64,000 nt of DNA from JAYFQE01 sp034927345 (GCA_034927345.1 JAYFQE010000008.1:96318-160317); one strand, 5' to 3'; counted from the stretch's first letter, positions 45,988-55,376 are shown. The notes: generated by a model not told the origin, from the letters alone. Translations and numbers: made by a program.

Positions 45988-47505
45988 GTGATAAATACGT
46001 TGATTATCGATGATGAACCCACAGTAATTAAGTGGCTGGCCGGGCATATGTCCTGGGAAGATTATGGCTGCCAGGTCTGCGGCAGCTTTCTGAACGGACG
46101 CGATATTCTGGATTATATGGGCAGCCATCCGGTCGATCTGCTGATAACCGATATTTGCATGCCGGACATGGACGGCCTGGAATTGATCGGCCGCGCCAGA
46201 AAACTGAATGCTCATCTGCGTATTATCGTCATCAGCGCGCACAGCAATTTTGCCTATGCCAAAGAAGCCATTCGCCTGGGTGTTGAGAATTATCTCTTAA
46301 AACCGATTGATCAGGATGAACTGGCAGAAACGTTGACTAAGGTCAGAGACAATATCAGCGAGAACCTGAATAATCAGGATATGAATGTGTTCAAAAACAA
46401 TATCCTCAATCGCTGGGTAAAAAACACGACTCTCGAGTATAATTTTAAAACCCAGGCCGAAGTCGCCGAGATCAATCTAGGTGCGCCGTCATATCTGGCC
46501 GTCGTCGTCAAGCCGATGGCGGCCAATATGGATCCGGACGCCCTGTTGAACCGGCTCAAAGACGCCGCTGCAAAACTGGATGCATCCGACTGCTATTTCT
46601 TTATCGAAAACCGCAAATCAATAACCTGTATTTTATGCGGCTTCTCCGATGATTATAAAATTCAGTTGACCCGCCTGTGTGGCAATATGCAGCAAATTAG
46701 GGGCCAAATCGGCATGCCGATACTGTTTTCAGTCGGTATGCCGGTTGACCGGTACACAAAACTGAGTCTGAGTTATGATGCCGCCGTTCGCTACTTAAAC
46801 ATTATCCAGATGATCAATTCGCCTATCCTTTTCTGTGATGATTATTTATATAACAGGGATCTGGACCTTACCGCGAATCTGAACATGCAAAAACTCAGGC
46901 AGATGATTCACGACAAACGGACGCGCGAAGCTCTGGTTCAGGCAAAGAAAATACTCGACACCGGAACATCAAACAATCAGAAAAAGCTGATCACGATTTC
47001 CATTGCGGCTCATGTCGTCGAGGCTATGGATATCAGCAATAACGACCAGTATTCCATCTATCTCCTGCAGACGCTTTTGAAATATCGCACCTTACATGCC
47101 AATTTTGAATTGGAGGACTGGCTGTATGCGCTGATCAATACGATATCCTATAATATCAGTGAATACGATAGTCAAATGCATCCCCATGTCCGTCATTGCA
47201 TCAGCATCATTAAAAAAAGTTTTAATAATCCCGAATTGTGCCTGAAGAACATATCGGATCAGCTGAATCTCAGCTCGGCCTATATGGGGCAGCTGTTTAA
47301 AACGCAGACCGGAAAATACTTTAATGATTTTTTGGCTGATGTACGACTGGATATCGTTTACCGGCTGTTGATGGAAACCGATACGCGAATCGGCGAAATA
47401 GCTGAAAAATCCGGCTTTACCAGCCAGAGTTATATGAATCGGCTGTTTAAACGGAAATTCAAACTGTCGCCCAATGAGTACAGGCGCCTTTTTAGAAATA
47501 CCTGA
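45988..47505 (+). CDS. YesN-type response regulator with AraC DNA-binding domain
   Basis: The 505-residue regulator has a receiver with acidic pair D8/D9 and phospho-acceptor D55 (ITDICMPDMDG), a middle domain of about 240 residues, and a C-terminal AraC/XylS double helix-turn-helix (LKNISDQLNLSSAYMGQLFK and IGEIAEKSGFTSQSYMNRLF). The start is GTG 45988 with AGGAGG upstream. It is the likely activator of the uptake and GH31 locus. Confidence 0.94.
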   Translation: MINTLIIDDEPTVIKWLAGHMSWEDYGCQVCGSFLNGRDILDYMGSHPVDLLITDICMPDMDGLELIGRARKLNAHLRIIVISAHSNFAYAKEAIRLGVENYLLKPIDQDELAETLTKVRDNISENLNNQDMNVFKNNILNRWVKNTTLEYNFKTQAEVAEINLGAPSYLAVVVKPMAANMDPDALLNRLKDAAAKLDASDCYFFIENRKSITCILCGFSDDYKIQLTRLCGNMQQIRGQIGMPILFSVGMPVDRYTKLSLSYDAAVRYLNIIQMINSPILFCDDYLYNRDLDLTANLNMQKLRQMIHDKRTREALVQAKKILDTGTSNNQKKLITISIAAHVVEAMDISNNDQYSIYLLQTLLKYRTLHANFELEDWLYALINTISYNISEYDSQMHPHVRHCISIIKKSFNNPELCLKNISDQLNLSSAYMGQLFKTQTGKYFNDFLADVRLDIVYRLLMETDTRIGEIAEKSGFTSQSYMNRLFKRKFKLSPNEYRRLFRNT

Positions 47506-47521
47506 CCGCCGCCCGGCTGTT

Positions 47522-48640
47522 CTAGATCGTCAGGGTCTGCATGGTTGACCGGGTATAACGGACAATTTCATCAAGACGCGCCCGGCTTAAAAGCGACACA
47601 AAGGTATAAGAAACGCCGGCATGCTTAGCCCGTCCTGTCCTGCCGATCCGATGGATATAATACTCGTTTTCATTCGGTATGTCATAATTGAAAACTGCTT
47701 CGACATCATCGATATCAAGGCCCCGCGAAGCAACGTCGGTAGCAACCAGAATCTGCAGGGTTCCTTTGCGGAAACCGGATATGACACGTTCGCGGATATT
47801 TTGCCGCATATCGCCATGGATGCAATCAGCTTTGCAGCCCGTTGCCTTTAGCTGACGGGTTAATGATTGGACCGTATATTTTGTATTGCAAAAAATCATG
47901 ACTTTCCTGTAGTGTTGATTCTGCATCAATTTCATAATAGCAGTAATCCGGGCTTGTCCGCTGGCCTCAATGCAATATTGGGTAATCGGCGGCCTGTTGT
48001 CCGGGTCGTCGGCTACGGTCAGCTCGACGACATCCCGCTGGTAGATCCAGGAGATGTCCATGACCGAACGGGACATGGTTGCCGAAAACATGGCAATCTG
48101 CGAGACTTTCGGCATGAGATCGAGGATGCGGCGGACATCATGAATGAACCCCATGTCCAGCATGCGGTCCGCTTCATCAAGAATTGCCGTATGGACTGTG
48201 CCCAGATGAATGGTACGTCTCCGCAGATGGTCGATCAGACGGCCTGGTGTGGCGATGATGATCTGCGGTTTCTTTCGCAGTTGTTCCAGCTGACGTTCAA
48301 TCGGCTGGCCGCCATAAATAGCGACAATGCGGACTGCCGGCCGTGAAGTGGCCAAAGACCGGAGATCATCGGCAATCTGTAGGGCCAGCTCGCGGGTCGG
48401 GCTAAGGATAAGGACCTGGATATCCGGATTGTCAAGCTCCAGGTGTTCCATGATCGGTATGCCGAAGGCGCAGGTCTTGCCGGTGCCTGTCGGCGCTTTG
48501 GCGATAATATCGCGCCAATCCAGCATAACCGGTATCGTTTGGATCTGGATCGGCGTTGCCTCAGTGAAACCCATCTGCTTTACAGCAGCCAGCGTTTCAG
48601 GGGATAGATTCATTTGTTCAAAGTTTTCGTTTAAGGGCAT
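47522..48640 (-). CDS. DEAD-box RNA helicase
   Basis: Minimal helicase core of 372 residues: Q motif (TEATPIQIQTIP), motif I APTGTGKT, motif II DEAD (AILDEADRMLDMGF), motif III SAT, and motif VI HRIGRTGRA. It lacks the long C-terminal RNA-binding tail of CshA or DbpA, so substrate choice may come from partners. The start is ATG 48640 with AAAGGAAT upstream. Convergent with the YesN gene, 16 nt apart. Confidence 0.95.
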   Translation of the reverse strand: MPLNENFEQMNLSPETLAAVKQMGFTEATPIQIQTIPVMLDWRDIIAKAPTGTGKTCAFGIPIMEHLELDNPDIQVLILSPTRELALQIADDLRSLATSRPAVRIVAIYGGQPIERQLEQLRKKPQIIIATPGRLIDHLRRRTIHLGTVHTAILDEADRMLDMGFIHDVRRILDLMPKVSQIAMFSATMSRSVMDISWIYQRDVVELTVADDPDNRPPITQYCIEASGQARITAIMKLMQNQHYRKVMIFCNTKYTVQSLTRQLKATGCKADCIHGDMRQNIRERVISGFRKGTLQILVATDVASRGLDIDDVEAVFNYDIPNENEYYIHRIGRTGRAKHAGVSYTFVSLLSRARLDEIVRYTRSTMQTLTI

Positions 48641-48679
48641 GAAGATTCCTTTCTTGTGGTAGGGACATTTTTAACAATC

Positions 48680-48688
48680 ATTATACCA
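48680..48688 (-). promoter_or_regulatory. Extended -10 promoter of DEAD-box helicase gene
   Basis: On the minus strand TGGTATAAT (TG-n-TATAAT) sits about 40 nt before the helicase start. The -35 region is weak (TTTCGG at 48703-48708), as usual for extended -10 promoters. Confidence 0.65.
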
Positions 48689-48744
48689 CAAACACCGGCT
48701 ATCCGAAAGATTTCACCGAATTTGCCGCTTTTACGGGGAATTAC

Positions 48745-48770
48745 TCAAGTTATCCGCCATCATGACGATG
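48745..48770 (+). promoter_or_regulatory. Sigma-28-like promoter of flxA-like gene
   Basis: TCAAGTT at 48745-48751 and TGACGATG at 48763-48770 lie 14 nt apart (counted from TCAA) and resemble TAAAGTT-N-GCCGATAA, with two to three mismatches. It is 32 nt before the start of a FlxA-like gene, a family whose E. coli member is sigma-28 dependent. Confidence 0.45.
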
Positions 48771-48802
48771 ATTGTTTATAAAGAGCATGAGGAGGAGTAT
48801 TT

Positions 48803-49162
48803 ATGATCGTCCAATCCATACTGCCGGTATCCGCTACGTCATCAGCATCAGGTCCGGCCGGCGTGAACAGTGATTCATCGTCGGCAGACATTGAGAATCG
48901 GCTGAAAACGCTGCGAAAAGAGATCATTAACCTGCAGTCGTCGATTGCAGAAGAAACGCAAAGCGGGGATGACGCCGACATTAAGCAGAAAAAGATCGAA
49001 GCCATGCAGGTCCAGATACAACAATTGGAATTGCAGATCGAACGTCTGCAAAGACAACAGAACCAACAGGATAAGCCCAATCTCCCTGTCGAGCCTGCGG
49101 CATCGTCAAAGGGCGATAGCGAACGAAATCCGGTTTCCGGCATGATCGATCTCCTGATTTAA
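48803..49162 (+). CDS. FlxA-like coiled-coil protein
   Basis: Small 119-residue protein: a Ser/Ala-rich start, then a helical coiled coil at about 28-90 rich in Gln (IQQLELQIERLQRQQ), then a flexible Pro/Ser tail. This matches the FlxA-like family, linked to flagella but of unknown function. GAGGAGGAG precedes ATG 48803. It stands alone, outside the flagellar cluster, with its own sigma-28-like promoter. Confidence 0.7.
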   Translation: MIVQSILPVSATSSASGPAGVNSDSSSADIENRLKTLRKEIINLQSSIAEETQSGDDADIKQKKIEAMQVQIQQLELQIERLQRQQNQQDKPNLPVEPAASSKGDSERNPVSGMIDLLI

Positions 49163-49191
49163 ACTCAGACCATATCACATTACAACTCGGT

Positions 49192-49854
49192 TCATTTTAG
49201 GATAGGGCATTTGCAGCGCGGACACTGATCTTGCTGAGCATCAATAAAAGACAGGCAAGCCGCGCACAGGATTTGCTTATCCTGCGATTTGTCAAATTTT
49301 TCATAATAGAGCAGCCCCTTATGATGCCTGATCCTGTCGCCGATCGCATAATATTCGTAAAGAGCCGGCTGGTCATACCATTTGTGTTTCTTGATGCGGC
49401 CGGAATCCTTGCGGATTTTAAGGACATATTGCTGCCGGTATGACGGGGTATGCTCATCGTCATGATGCTCGACGACCCGATAGGTCTTTTTATCGGCGAC
49501 GACGCCGTCCCAGGTTTTATCCATGCCGCGTCGAAGCGTCTGGAGCAGGGCGATCACCAAAAACATTCCGCCGATCCCCATCCCGTAATAAAGAGATGCC
49601 GGCCAGTCGACTTCGCCTGAATAATGTCCGTAAATCGGGAATCCGGCTATGGCGGCAACCGCCAGGATCAAAGCAAAGAGAAAGGACCATTGGCGGGATT
49701 TCTTTTTATAACGGTCAAAGGACGGATCGTTGATCCGCGGTGAAAAACCGGCCGGGAGCGCCGCCGGTGATGTTTGCGTCAGCGCGGCGCCGCAATTTTT
49801 ACAGAAGTTTTGCTGTTCTTGCATTTCATAGCCGCAATGTGGACAGAACATCAT
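49192..49854 (-). CDS. Zinc-ribbon membrane protein of unknown function
   Basis: The 220-residue product has an N-terminal zinc ribbon (CPHCGYEMQ, FCKNCGA), two membrane helices at about 54-78 and 86-106, a basic beta-rich soluble part, and a second zinc ribbon at the C-terminus (CAACLS and CPRCKCP). Zinc-ribbon membrane proteins with this frame are common in Firmicutes and lack an assigned role. Start ATG 49854 has AGGGG upstream. Confidence 0.75.
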   Translation of the reverse strand: MMFCPHCGYEMQEQQNFCKNCGAALTQTSPAALPAGFSPRINDPSFDRYKKKSRQWSFLFALILAVAAIAGFPIYGHYSGEVDWPASLYYGMGIGGMFLVIALLQTLRRGMDKTWDGVVADKKTYRVVEHHDDEHTPSYRQQYVLKIRKDSGRIKKHKWYDQPALYEYYAIGDRIRHHKGLLYYEKFDKSQDKQILCAACLSFIDAQQDQCPRCKCPILK

Positions 49855-49985
49855 ATTAATCCCCTCTGTTGTAACATAATTTCATTATAGGCAACGGCGA
49901 AATCGTTACAAGATCCAGTTTGCTTTTGTCAATGACATTGCATGACACTGCCGAACGGGCGTTGATTATTGATTCACAGGCGTTG

Positions 49986-50052
49986 TGGTATAATAGATCA
50001 GCGGCCGCTTCGTGGCATAAACCTTGCCAGGGCGAATCTGCCGAAACGGCAG
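49986..50052 (+). promoter_or_regulatory. Extended -10 promoter and leader hairpin of ABC-F gene
   Basis: TGGTATAAT at 49986-49994 is an extended -10 with no clear -35. The leader of about 80 nt contains a perfect hairpin CTGCCG-AAA-CGGCAG (50038-50052) close to the ribosome site. ABC-F genes are often controlled by leader attenuation, but I see no T-run after this hairpin. The rest of the 225-nt gap to the zinc-ribbon gene shows nothing else. Confidence 0.55.
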
Positions 50053-50079
50053 GAAACTCATGTAAAGGCAATGGTTACA

Positions 50080-51987
50080 ATGAATCTGATAACGCTTGAT
50101 CAAATTACAAAAACATATGCCGACCGGCTGATATTACAGCAGGTTGGTTTCAGTGTTCAGGATGGCGACAAAATCGGGATAGTCGGAGTCAATGGATCCG
50201 GTAAATCAACGTTGATGCGGATTATCGCCGGACTGGAAAAACCGGATGAAGGACAAATTACCCCAATGCGCGGCCTGCGGCTGGAATATTTATCGCAGCA
50301 GCCCGATCTGCCGGAAGGCGCGACGGTACTGGAAGCCGTGCTGCATGGCCATTCGCCTTTGATGCGGCTGGTCAGGGATTACGAAATGGCCGCGGTCTTG
50401 CTGGACGATCATCCGGATGATCCCGCGCTGCAAAACCGCTTGGTTCAATTATCGGCCCGCATGGATGATACCGGCGGCTGGAATCTGGATCATGAAGCTA
50501 AAACTGTGTTGACCCGTTTGGGTTTGGAGCAGTTTAGCCAGCCGGCCGCCAGTCTTTCCGGCGGCCAGAAAAAGCGCTTGGCCATTGCGGCCGCCCTGAT
50601 CAACCCGGCTGATCTGCTTATATTGGATGAACCGACCAACCACCTGGATCCGGATACCGTTGAGTGGCTGGAACAATACCTCCATGCGTTTAAAGGCGCT
50701 TTATTGATGGTTACCCATGACCGTTATTTTCTGGAACGGGTAACCGGCATCATGCTCGAACTCGATCAAACGCGACTTTATCGATACGAAGCCAATTATG
50801 AAAAATGGCTGGAGCAGAAGGCTGAGCGTGAAGAACAAGCTCTGGCGGTAGAAATGAAGCGGGAAAATCTCCTGCGCCGGGAACTGGCCTGGATCCGCCG
50901 CGGCGCCCAGGCCCGCTCAACCAAACAGAAGGCCCGCATAGAGCGGTTTGAGAAATTGGAACAACAATCCGGCGCCAAGAACAACGCGGCTTTGGATCCG
51001 GCGGCAGCCGCCACGCGCCTGGGCCGTAAGACCCTGATTCTGGATAAAATCGGCATTAGTCTGGGCGGCCGCCGGCTCATTCGCGATTTTTCAATGATTA
51101 TTGACAGGCGGGAACGTCTGGGCCTGATCGGGCCCAACGGCTGTGGCAAAACAACTTTGCTGAAGATTATTGCCGGCTTGACAGAACCGGACGAAGGGTC
51201 CAGAGAAATTGGCAGCACCGTGAAAATCGGTTTTTTTACGCAGGAAAGCACAGCCGCTGATCCGGATATCCGGGTTATTGAATGGCTGCGTCAGACCGCG
51301 GAAGTCATTCAAACCGATGAAGGCAGTTTTACTGCCGCGCAAATGCTGGAACGTTTTCTTTTTCCGCCTGCTCTCCAGTGGACGCCGGTTCGCCTGCTGT
51401 CCGGCGGCGAGCGGCGCCGGCTGGATTTGCTGCAGGTTCTCATGCAGGCTCCCAATGTATTGTTGCTGGATGAACCGACCAACGATCTGGATATCATGAC
51501 GTTATCCGTTCTGGAAGATTATCTGGAACATTTCAACGGCGCTGTTTGGGTCGTCTCGCATGATCGTTATTTTCTGGATCGCGTCGTGAATAGAATACTG
51601 GCGTTTGAAGATAAGGGCTGCCTGCGCCGCTATGAAGGCGGTTACCAGGCTTATCGGGAACAAAAAGACTTGCTTCTGCAAAATCAGGCAGATCCAGCCC
51701 AGACTGCGGATACCGCGGCGGATCAAGCCGGCAGCGGCCATGCGTCACATCAGACCGTCGTGCGGATGACCATGAATGAAAAATATGAATATGCGCGGAT
51801 CGACAGCCGTCTGGCTGAACTGGAACAGCGCCTGCAAACGCTGCGCCGGCAAGCAGATGAATCTGCCAGCGACTATCTGCGTTTACAGGCGCTGTCACCC
51901 GAACTGGAACGAATAAGCGCCGAATACGACGAGGCTATGGCCCGTTGGGTTTATCTGACCGAACTGGCGGAAATGATCGACAAATAA
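50080..51987 (+). CDS. ABC-F ATPase, Uup-like
   Basis: Ribosome-associated ATPase of about 635 residues with two ABC domains. Domain 1 has VNGSGKST, LSGGQKKRLAIA and LDEPTNHLDP. Domain 2 has GPNGCGKTT, LSGGERRRLDLL and LDEPTNDLDI. The C-terminal coiled coil of about 80 residues (ELEQRLQTLRRQADESASDY) is Uup-like. There are no membrane domains. ATG 50080 has AAAGG 11 nt upstream; ATG 50071 is an alternative. An antibiotic-protection role cannot be excluded but is not shown. Confidence 0.93.
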   Translation: MNLITLDQITKTYADRLILQQVGFSVQDGDKIGIVGVNGSGKSTLMRIIAGLEKPDEGQITPMRGLRLEYLSQQPDLPEGATVLEAVLHGHSPLMRLVRDYEMAAVLLDDHPDDPALQNRLVQLSARMDDTGGWNLDHEAKTVLTRLGLEQFSQPAASLSGGQKKRLAIAAALINPADLLILDEPTNHLDPDTVEWLEQYLHAFKGALLMVTHDRYFLERVTGIMLELDQTRLYRYEANYEKWLEQKAEREEQALAVEMKRENLLRRELAWIRRGAQARSTKQKARIERFEKLEQQSGAKNNAALDPAAAATRLGRKTLILDKIGISLGGRRLIRDFSMIIDRRERLGLIGPNGCGKTTLLKIIAGLTEPDEGSREIGSTVKIGFFTQESTAADPDIRVIEWLRQTAEVIQTDEGSFTAAQMLERFLFPPALQWTPVRLLSGGERRRLDLLQVLMQAPNVLLLDEPTNDLDIMTLSVLEDYLEHFNGAVWVVSHDRYFLDRVVNRILAFEDKGCLRRYEGGYQAYREQKDLLLQNQADPAQTADTAADQAGSGHASHQTVVRMTMNEKYEYARIDSRLAELEQRLQTLRRQADESASDYLRLQALSPELERISAEYDEAMARWVYLTELAEMIDK

Positions 51988-52015
51988 CGTGAGGATCGCC
52001 AGCCCGATATTCCCT

Positions 52016-52867
52016 TTATTTAAAAATAGGCTGCCGGTCTTCATCCCAGGTCTTAAGCAGCTCGATTTCGTCAGCCGTGATGGGATGATAATTCGGCAGC
52101 AGGCTCATCGCCAGTCGGAACAACCGGATATCGCCGGGCGTCAAAGCTGCCGCGACCGGCAGCGACAGCGTAAAGCGTAAAGCCAGATCGGCACGCTGAG
52201 GATCGTCAATCGGCTGATACCAGCATTTGGGATAAGGCCGTTTATCGGCCGGAAGATCCTCAGGCCAGGCACAACGGGCCATCGCTTTCAACGCCAGCAG
52301 CGTCACACCCTTTTCCTGCGCTTTCTTAAGCAAAGGCTGGCCGAATCCATATTTAAGATAGGTCATCCAGCTCAAGGGGAAGAGGACCGATTCGAAAGGG
52401 AAACGCTCCAGACAAGCCAGCGCGGCTTCGTCAGAATGGGCAGAGAATCCGATATGGCGGATTTTACCGTCTTTTTTAGCTTTGATAACGGTTTCCATGA
52501 CGCCGTTTGGCCCAAAAGCGGTTTCCACATCCTCAGGCGTCGTCATGGCATGAAGCTGATAAAGGTCAAAATGATCAGTCCGCAGAACGCTGAGCGAATG
52601 ATTCAAAGCATCTTCTGATTCTTGCCGCGTGCGCTGCTCTGTTTTGCAGGCCAGAAAAATATCGTTGCGTTTACCGGCCAGAGCAGGGCCGAGCCTGTCC
52701 TGCGCGTCGCCATAAGACGGTGCGACGTCAAAATAATTGACACCCTGATCAATGGCTTCGGCTACATAACGGTCAGCGTCTGTCTGGGTTTCCTGCATGA
52801 CGATGATTCCGGCAAAACCGATGATTGATAGTTGCTCACCTGACAAACCGTAATTTCTTTTTTCCAT
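52016..52867 (-). CDS. Aldo/keto reductase
   Basis: NADPH-dependent carbonyl reductase of 283 residues. The catalytic tetrad is visible: Asp and Tyr in YFDVAPSYGDA, Lys in LACKTEQR and His in YQLHAM. A C-terminal cofactor-binding part follows. Start ATG 52867 has a perfect AGGAGG upstream, better than any longer reading. It is divergent from the patatin gene. Confidence 0.92.
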   Translation of the reverse strand: MEKRNYGLSGEQLSIIGFAGIIVMQETQTDADRYVAEAIDQGVNYFDVAPSYGDAQDRLGPALAGKRNDIFLACKTEQRTRQESEDALNHSLSVLRTDHFDLYQLHAMTTPEDVETAFGPNGVMETVIKAKKDGKIRHIGFSAHSDEAALACLERFPFESVLFPLSWMTYLKYGFGQPLLKKAQEKGVTLLALKAMARCAWPEDLPADKRPYPKCWYQPIDDPQRADLALRFTLSLPVAAALTPGDIRLFRLAMSLLPNYHPITADEIELLKTWDEDRQPIFK

Positions 52868-52948
52868 ACTGAACCTCCTATATGCTTTGTTTTGCCTTTT
52901 CAGGACAAACCACCTATTGAGTCTATCATAGTAAATAGGGATCGTGCG

Positions 52949-52977
52949 GTAACACAAGTCGCAAAATATGCTATCAT
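52949..52977 (+). promoter_or_regulatory. Possible promoter of patatin-like gene
   Basis: GTAACA (52949-52954) and TATCAT (52972-52977) are 17 nt apart and the -10 has an upstream TGC, i.e. an extended -10 (TG-n). It lies 48 nt before the GTG start at 53025. Motif match is moderate. Confidence 0.4.
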
Positions 52978-53024
52978 TGAATCACGATTATCAGGATTGG
53001 GTTAATCACCGGAGGAATGGTTTT

Positions 53025-54203
53025 GTGGCGGGATTAGGATTAGCCTTGGGCGGCGGCGGGTCAAAAGGCATCTACCAATTGGGCGCCTGGAAAGCGTTCA
53101 GAGAGATAGGCCTTGCTTTTGATGCCATCGCCGGTACGTCAATTGGTTCGATCAACGGCGCTTTTATGGCCGTCGATGATTACGAAGGCGCCTGCCGGAT
53201 GTGGCAGAATCTGAGCATCGGCCAATGTCTGGCTTTCGCTGCTCCGCAAAACTTGAAATCCAATGATTTGCTCAGTCTGGGCAACGCCGGTGTTCTGGTT
53301 AAAGAATTATTCGTTCATCATGCGCTGGATACCCAACCGATGCGCGATATGATCAGCTTTTATATAAAGGAAGAGAAACTAAGGAGCAGCATGATCCGTT
53401 ATGGTTTGATGACGGCAGTATTACCTGATCTGAGCCCGCGGCCTTTATGGATTCAGGATATCCCGCAAAATCAATTGATCGACTATATCATGGCCAGCGC
53501 CCGCCTGCCGGGTCTGGAACCGGTCAAGATCGACGGCCAGCGTTATATTGACGGCGGAGTTGCTGAAAATGTACCCTTATCAATGTTGAAAAAACAGGGA
53601 TTCCGCCATATCGTCGCGATTGATCTCAGCGCGGCGCGGCCCGGTGTACACAGTCCCTTTCTCGATAATATCCAACTGACCTATATCCATAATCATCTTG
53701 ATTTGGGAAAAACCCTGGATTTGACGCCGGAAATCCTTGAGAAAAATCATACCCTGGGGTATCTCGATGCAAGTAAGGCATTTGGCAGGCTGAGCGGCGA
53801 CTATTATGCTTTTGAAAATGACGACTATGCGCAATTGGCCAAACGGTTCGACCCGGATATGCTGGCCGGCTTGGAGCAAGCCGCCCTGGCCTATGATTTG
53901 AAGCGCACGGTTATCTACCGGGCTCAGGATTTTGTCGACTTGATTCTGAAAAGAAGACATGAAGTGCAGGCAGATTATGAAGCCAGAAGGCAATCGATGC
54001 ATATCGACAAAAAAATCAAGGCAATCATCAGCGGCCAGCTAAAAGTGCTCAATCTCCTGCCGTCCATACGCTTGAGCCTTTTGATTGAGCTCTATGCCAA
54101 AGCGAAACAGAACAGATCTTTCCTGGCTGTTCCTTTACGGTATTTCCCTAATCTGGAATTGGCAGCGCGCGTTTTGATGGCGATGGATCAGAACTGCGAA
54201 TGA
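53025..54203 (+). CDS. Patatin-like phospholipase
   Basis: Serine acyl hydrolase of 392 residues. The oxyanion loop GGGGSKG lies at residues 9-15, the nucleophile elbow is GTSIGSING (GxSxG) and the catalytic Asp is in DGGVAEN, so the Ser-Asp dyad is complete. The C-terminal half is helical and unassigned. The start is GTG 53025 with GGAGGA 8 nt upstream. Its stop abuts the stop of the convergent cyclase gene. Confidence 0.9.
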   Translation: MAGLGLALGGGGSKGIYQLGAWKAFREIGLAFDAIAGTSIGSINGAFMAVDDYEGACRMWQNLSIGQCLAFAAPQNLKSNDLLSLGNAGVLVKELFVHHALDTQPMRDMISFYIKEEKLRSSMIRYGLMTAVLPDLSPRPLWIQDIPQNQLIDYIMASARLPGLEPVKIDGQRYIDGGVAENVPLSMLKKQGFRHIVAIDLSAARPGVHSPFLDNIQLTYIHNHLDLGKTLDLTPEILEKNHTLGYLDASKAFGRLSGDYYAFENDDYAQLAKRFDPDMLAGLEQAALAYDLKRTVIYRAQDFVDLILKRRHEVQADYEARRQSMHIDKKIKAIISGQLKVLNLLPSIRLSLLIELYAKAKQNRSFLAVPLRYFPNLELAARVLMAMDQNCE

Positions 54204-55376
54204 TCAGGATTCACTCTTTTGCAGACGCTGCTTTTGTTTATAGGCTTTTTCTTGATACATCAAAAGGTCGATAGAACGAAGATATTGTTCAGCATTTTGC
54301 TGTTTGAGCCGATCATAAACGGCAGAACCCATGCTTAATCCCAGACGATAGGGCTTTCCGCTGGTTTGGCTATACAGCTCGAAAGCTTCGTAAATACGGT
54401 TGACGGCCATATGCAAAGCCATTTCGTTATTCAGGTTAAGTAAAATATAAAATTCGTCGCCGCCAAAGCGGGCGATCAGGTCATTGCGCCGCAGACTGCT
54501 CCTCATCAGCCGTACGGCTATCTGCAGGGCTTCATCACCGGCTTCGTGGCCAAATTGGTCGTTAATCTGTTTAAAATCATCCAGGTCGGCTAATATGACG
54601 GCAAACCCGGGCCCCTGCGACTGATGTCGTATGCGGTCGTTGATCAGTGTTTCAAAATGCTGGCGATTATAGGTTTTAGTTAAGAAATCAGTATTCATGC
54701 CATGAGCCTGCATCTGCAGATAGACAATAAATGTGGCGAGCATCATGGATACCCAGTTCAGAGATAAACCGAACCAGACATACTGGATTGTCACCCCGAC
54801 TACCGGCAAAAGCATGTAAATAAGCATGGCATGAATATTACGCCGTTCAATCATGGCATGATTGTGGATTACGATAAAACCGGAAAAAAACAAGAGCCCT
54901 ATATTGATGACCAAGTGAAGCGGGAAGAGGGGGCCGCGAAGATAGAGATTATCAGGCGAAATCGTGAAATACCATCCCATACGCAGGGATACCACGGTCA
55001 GGATGGCATTGACGACGGGAATCGGCAACAGGCGGCGAAAAAATACCATCAAACGGTTTCGATCATGAAATATCTCATAATGAACATAGAGATTCCATAC
55101 GAGTGTGGGAACCGGAGATAAACAAAACAACATAGCATTCCAAAAATAATTACAAAAAAGGGCGTCTGTACCGCCTTTGCCGTTCCACGCCCAACTAAGA
55201 ACATCCAATATAACCATCAAAATATTAAATCCGAGAATCAACATGAATAATTTTGTCGAAATACTGTTTCGCTCTAAACGATTTTGATAGACCGCCAGTA
55301 AAAGCATCAGTAAAATAATGATCGTCATAATATTCAAATCTATCATTCGTACAAATTCTACCATGTTACTCAGCAT
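54204..55376 (-). CDS. Membrane diguanylate cyclase (GGDEF)
   Basis: Makes cyclic di-GMP. The 390-residue product has about seven N-terminal membrane segments and a C-terminal GGDEF domain with an intact ARFGGDEF site and an RxxD inhibitory site (RRND) just before it. Membrane sensor ligand is unknown. Two in-frame starts are close: ATG 55376, where AAAGG directly touches it, and ATG 55364, better spaced. Confidence 0.9.
   Translation of the reverse strand: MLSNMVEFVRMIDLNIMTIIILLMLLLAVYQNRLERNSISTKLFMLILGFNILMVILDVLSWAWNGKGGTDALFCNYFWNAMLFCLSPVPTLVWNLYVHYEIFHDRNRLMVFFRRLLPIPVVNAILTVVSLRMGWYFTISPDNLYLRGPLFPLHLVINIGLLFFSGFIVIHNHAMIERRNIHAMLIYMLLPVVGVTIQYVWFGLSLNWVSMMLATFIVYLQMQAHGMNTDFLTKTYNRQHFETLINDRIRHQSQGPGFAVILADLDDFKQINDQFGHEAGDEALQIAVRLMRSSLRRNDLIARFGGDEFYILLNLNNEMALHMAVNRIYEAFELYSQTSGKPYRLGLSMGSAVYDRLKQQNAEQYLRSIDLLMYQEKAYKQKQRLQKSES

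Noticed and set aside
54198..54209. Abutting convergent stops (TGATCA) of the patatin and cyclase genes
   Set aside because: A curiosity of tight packing; the palindrome is too short to be a signal and no terminator lies there.
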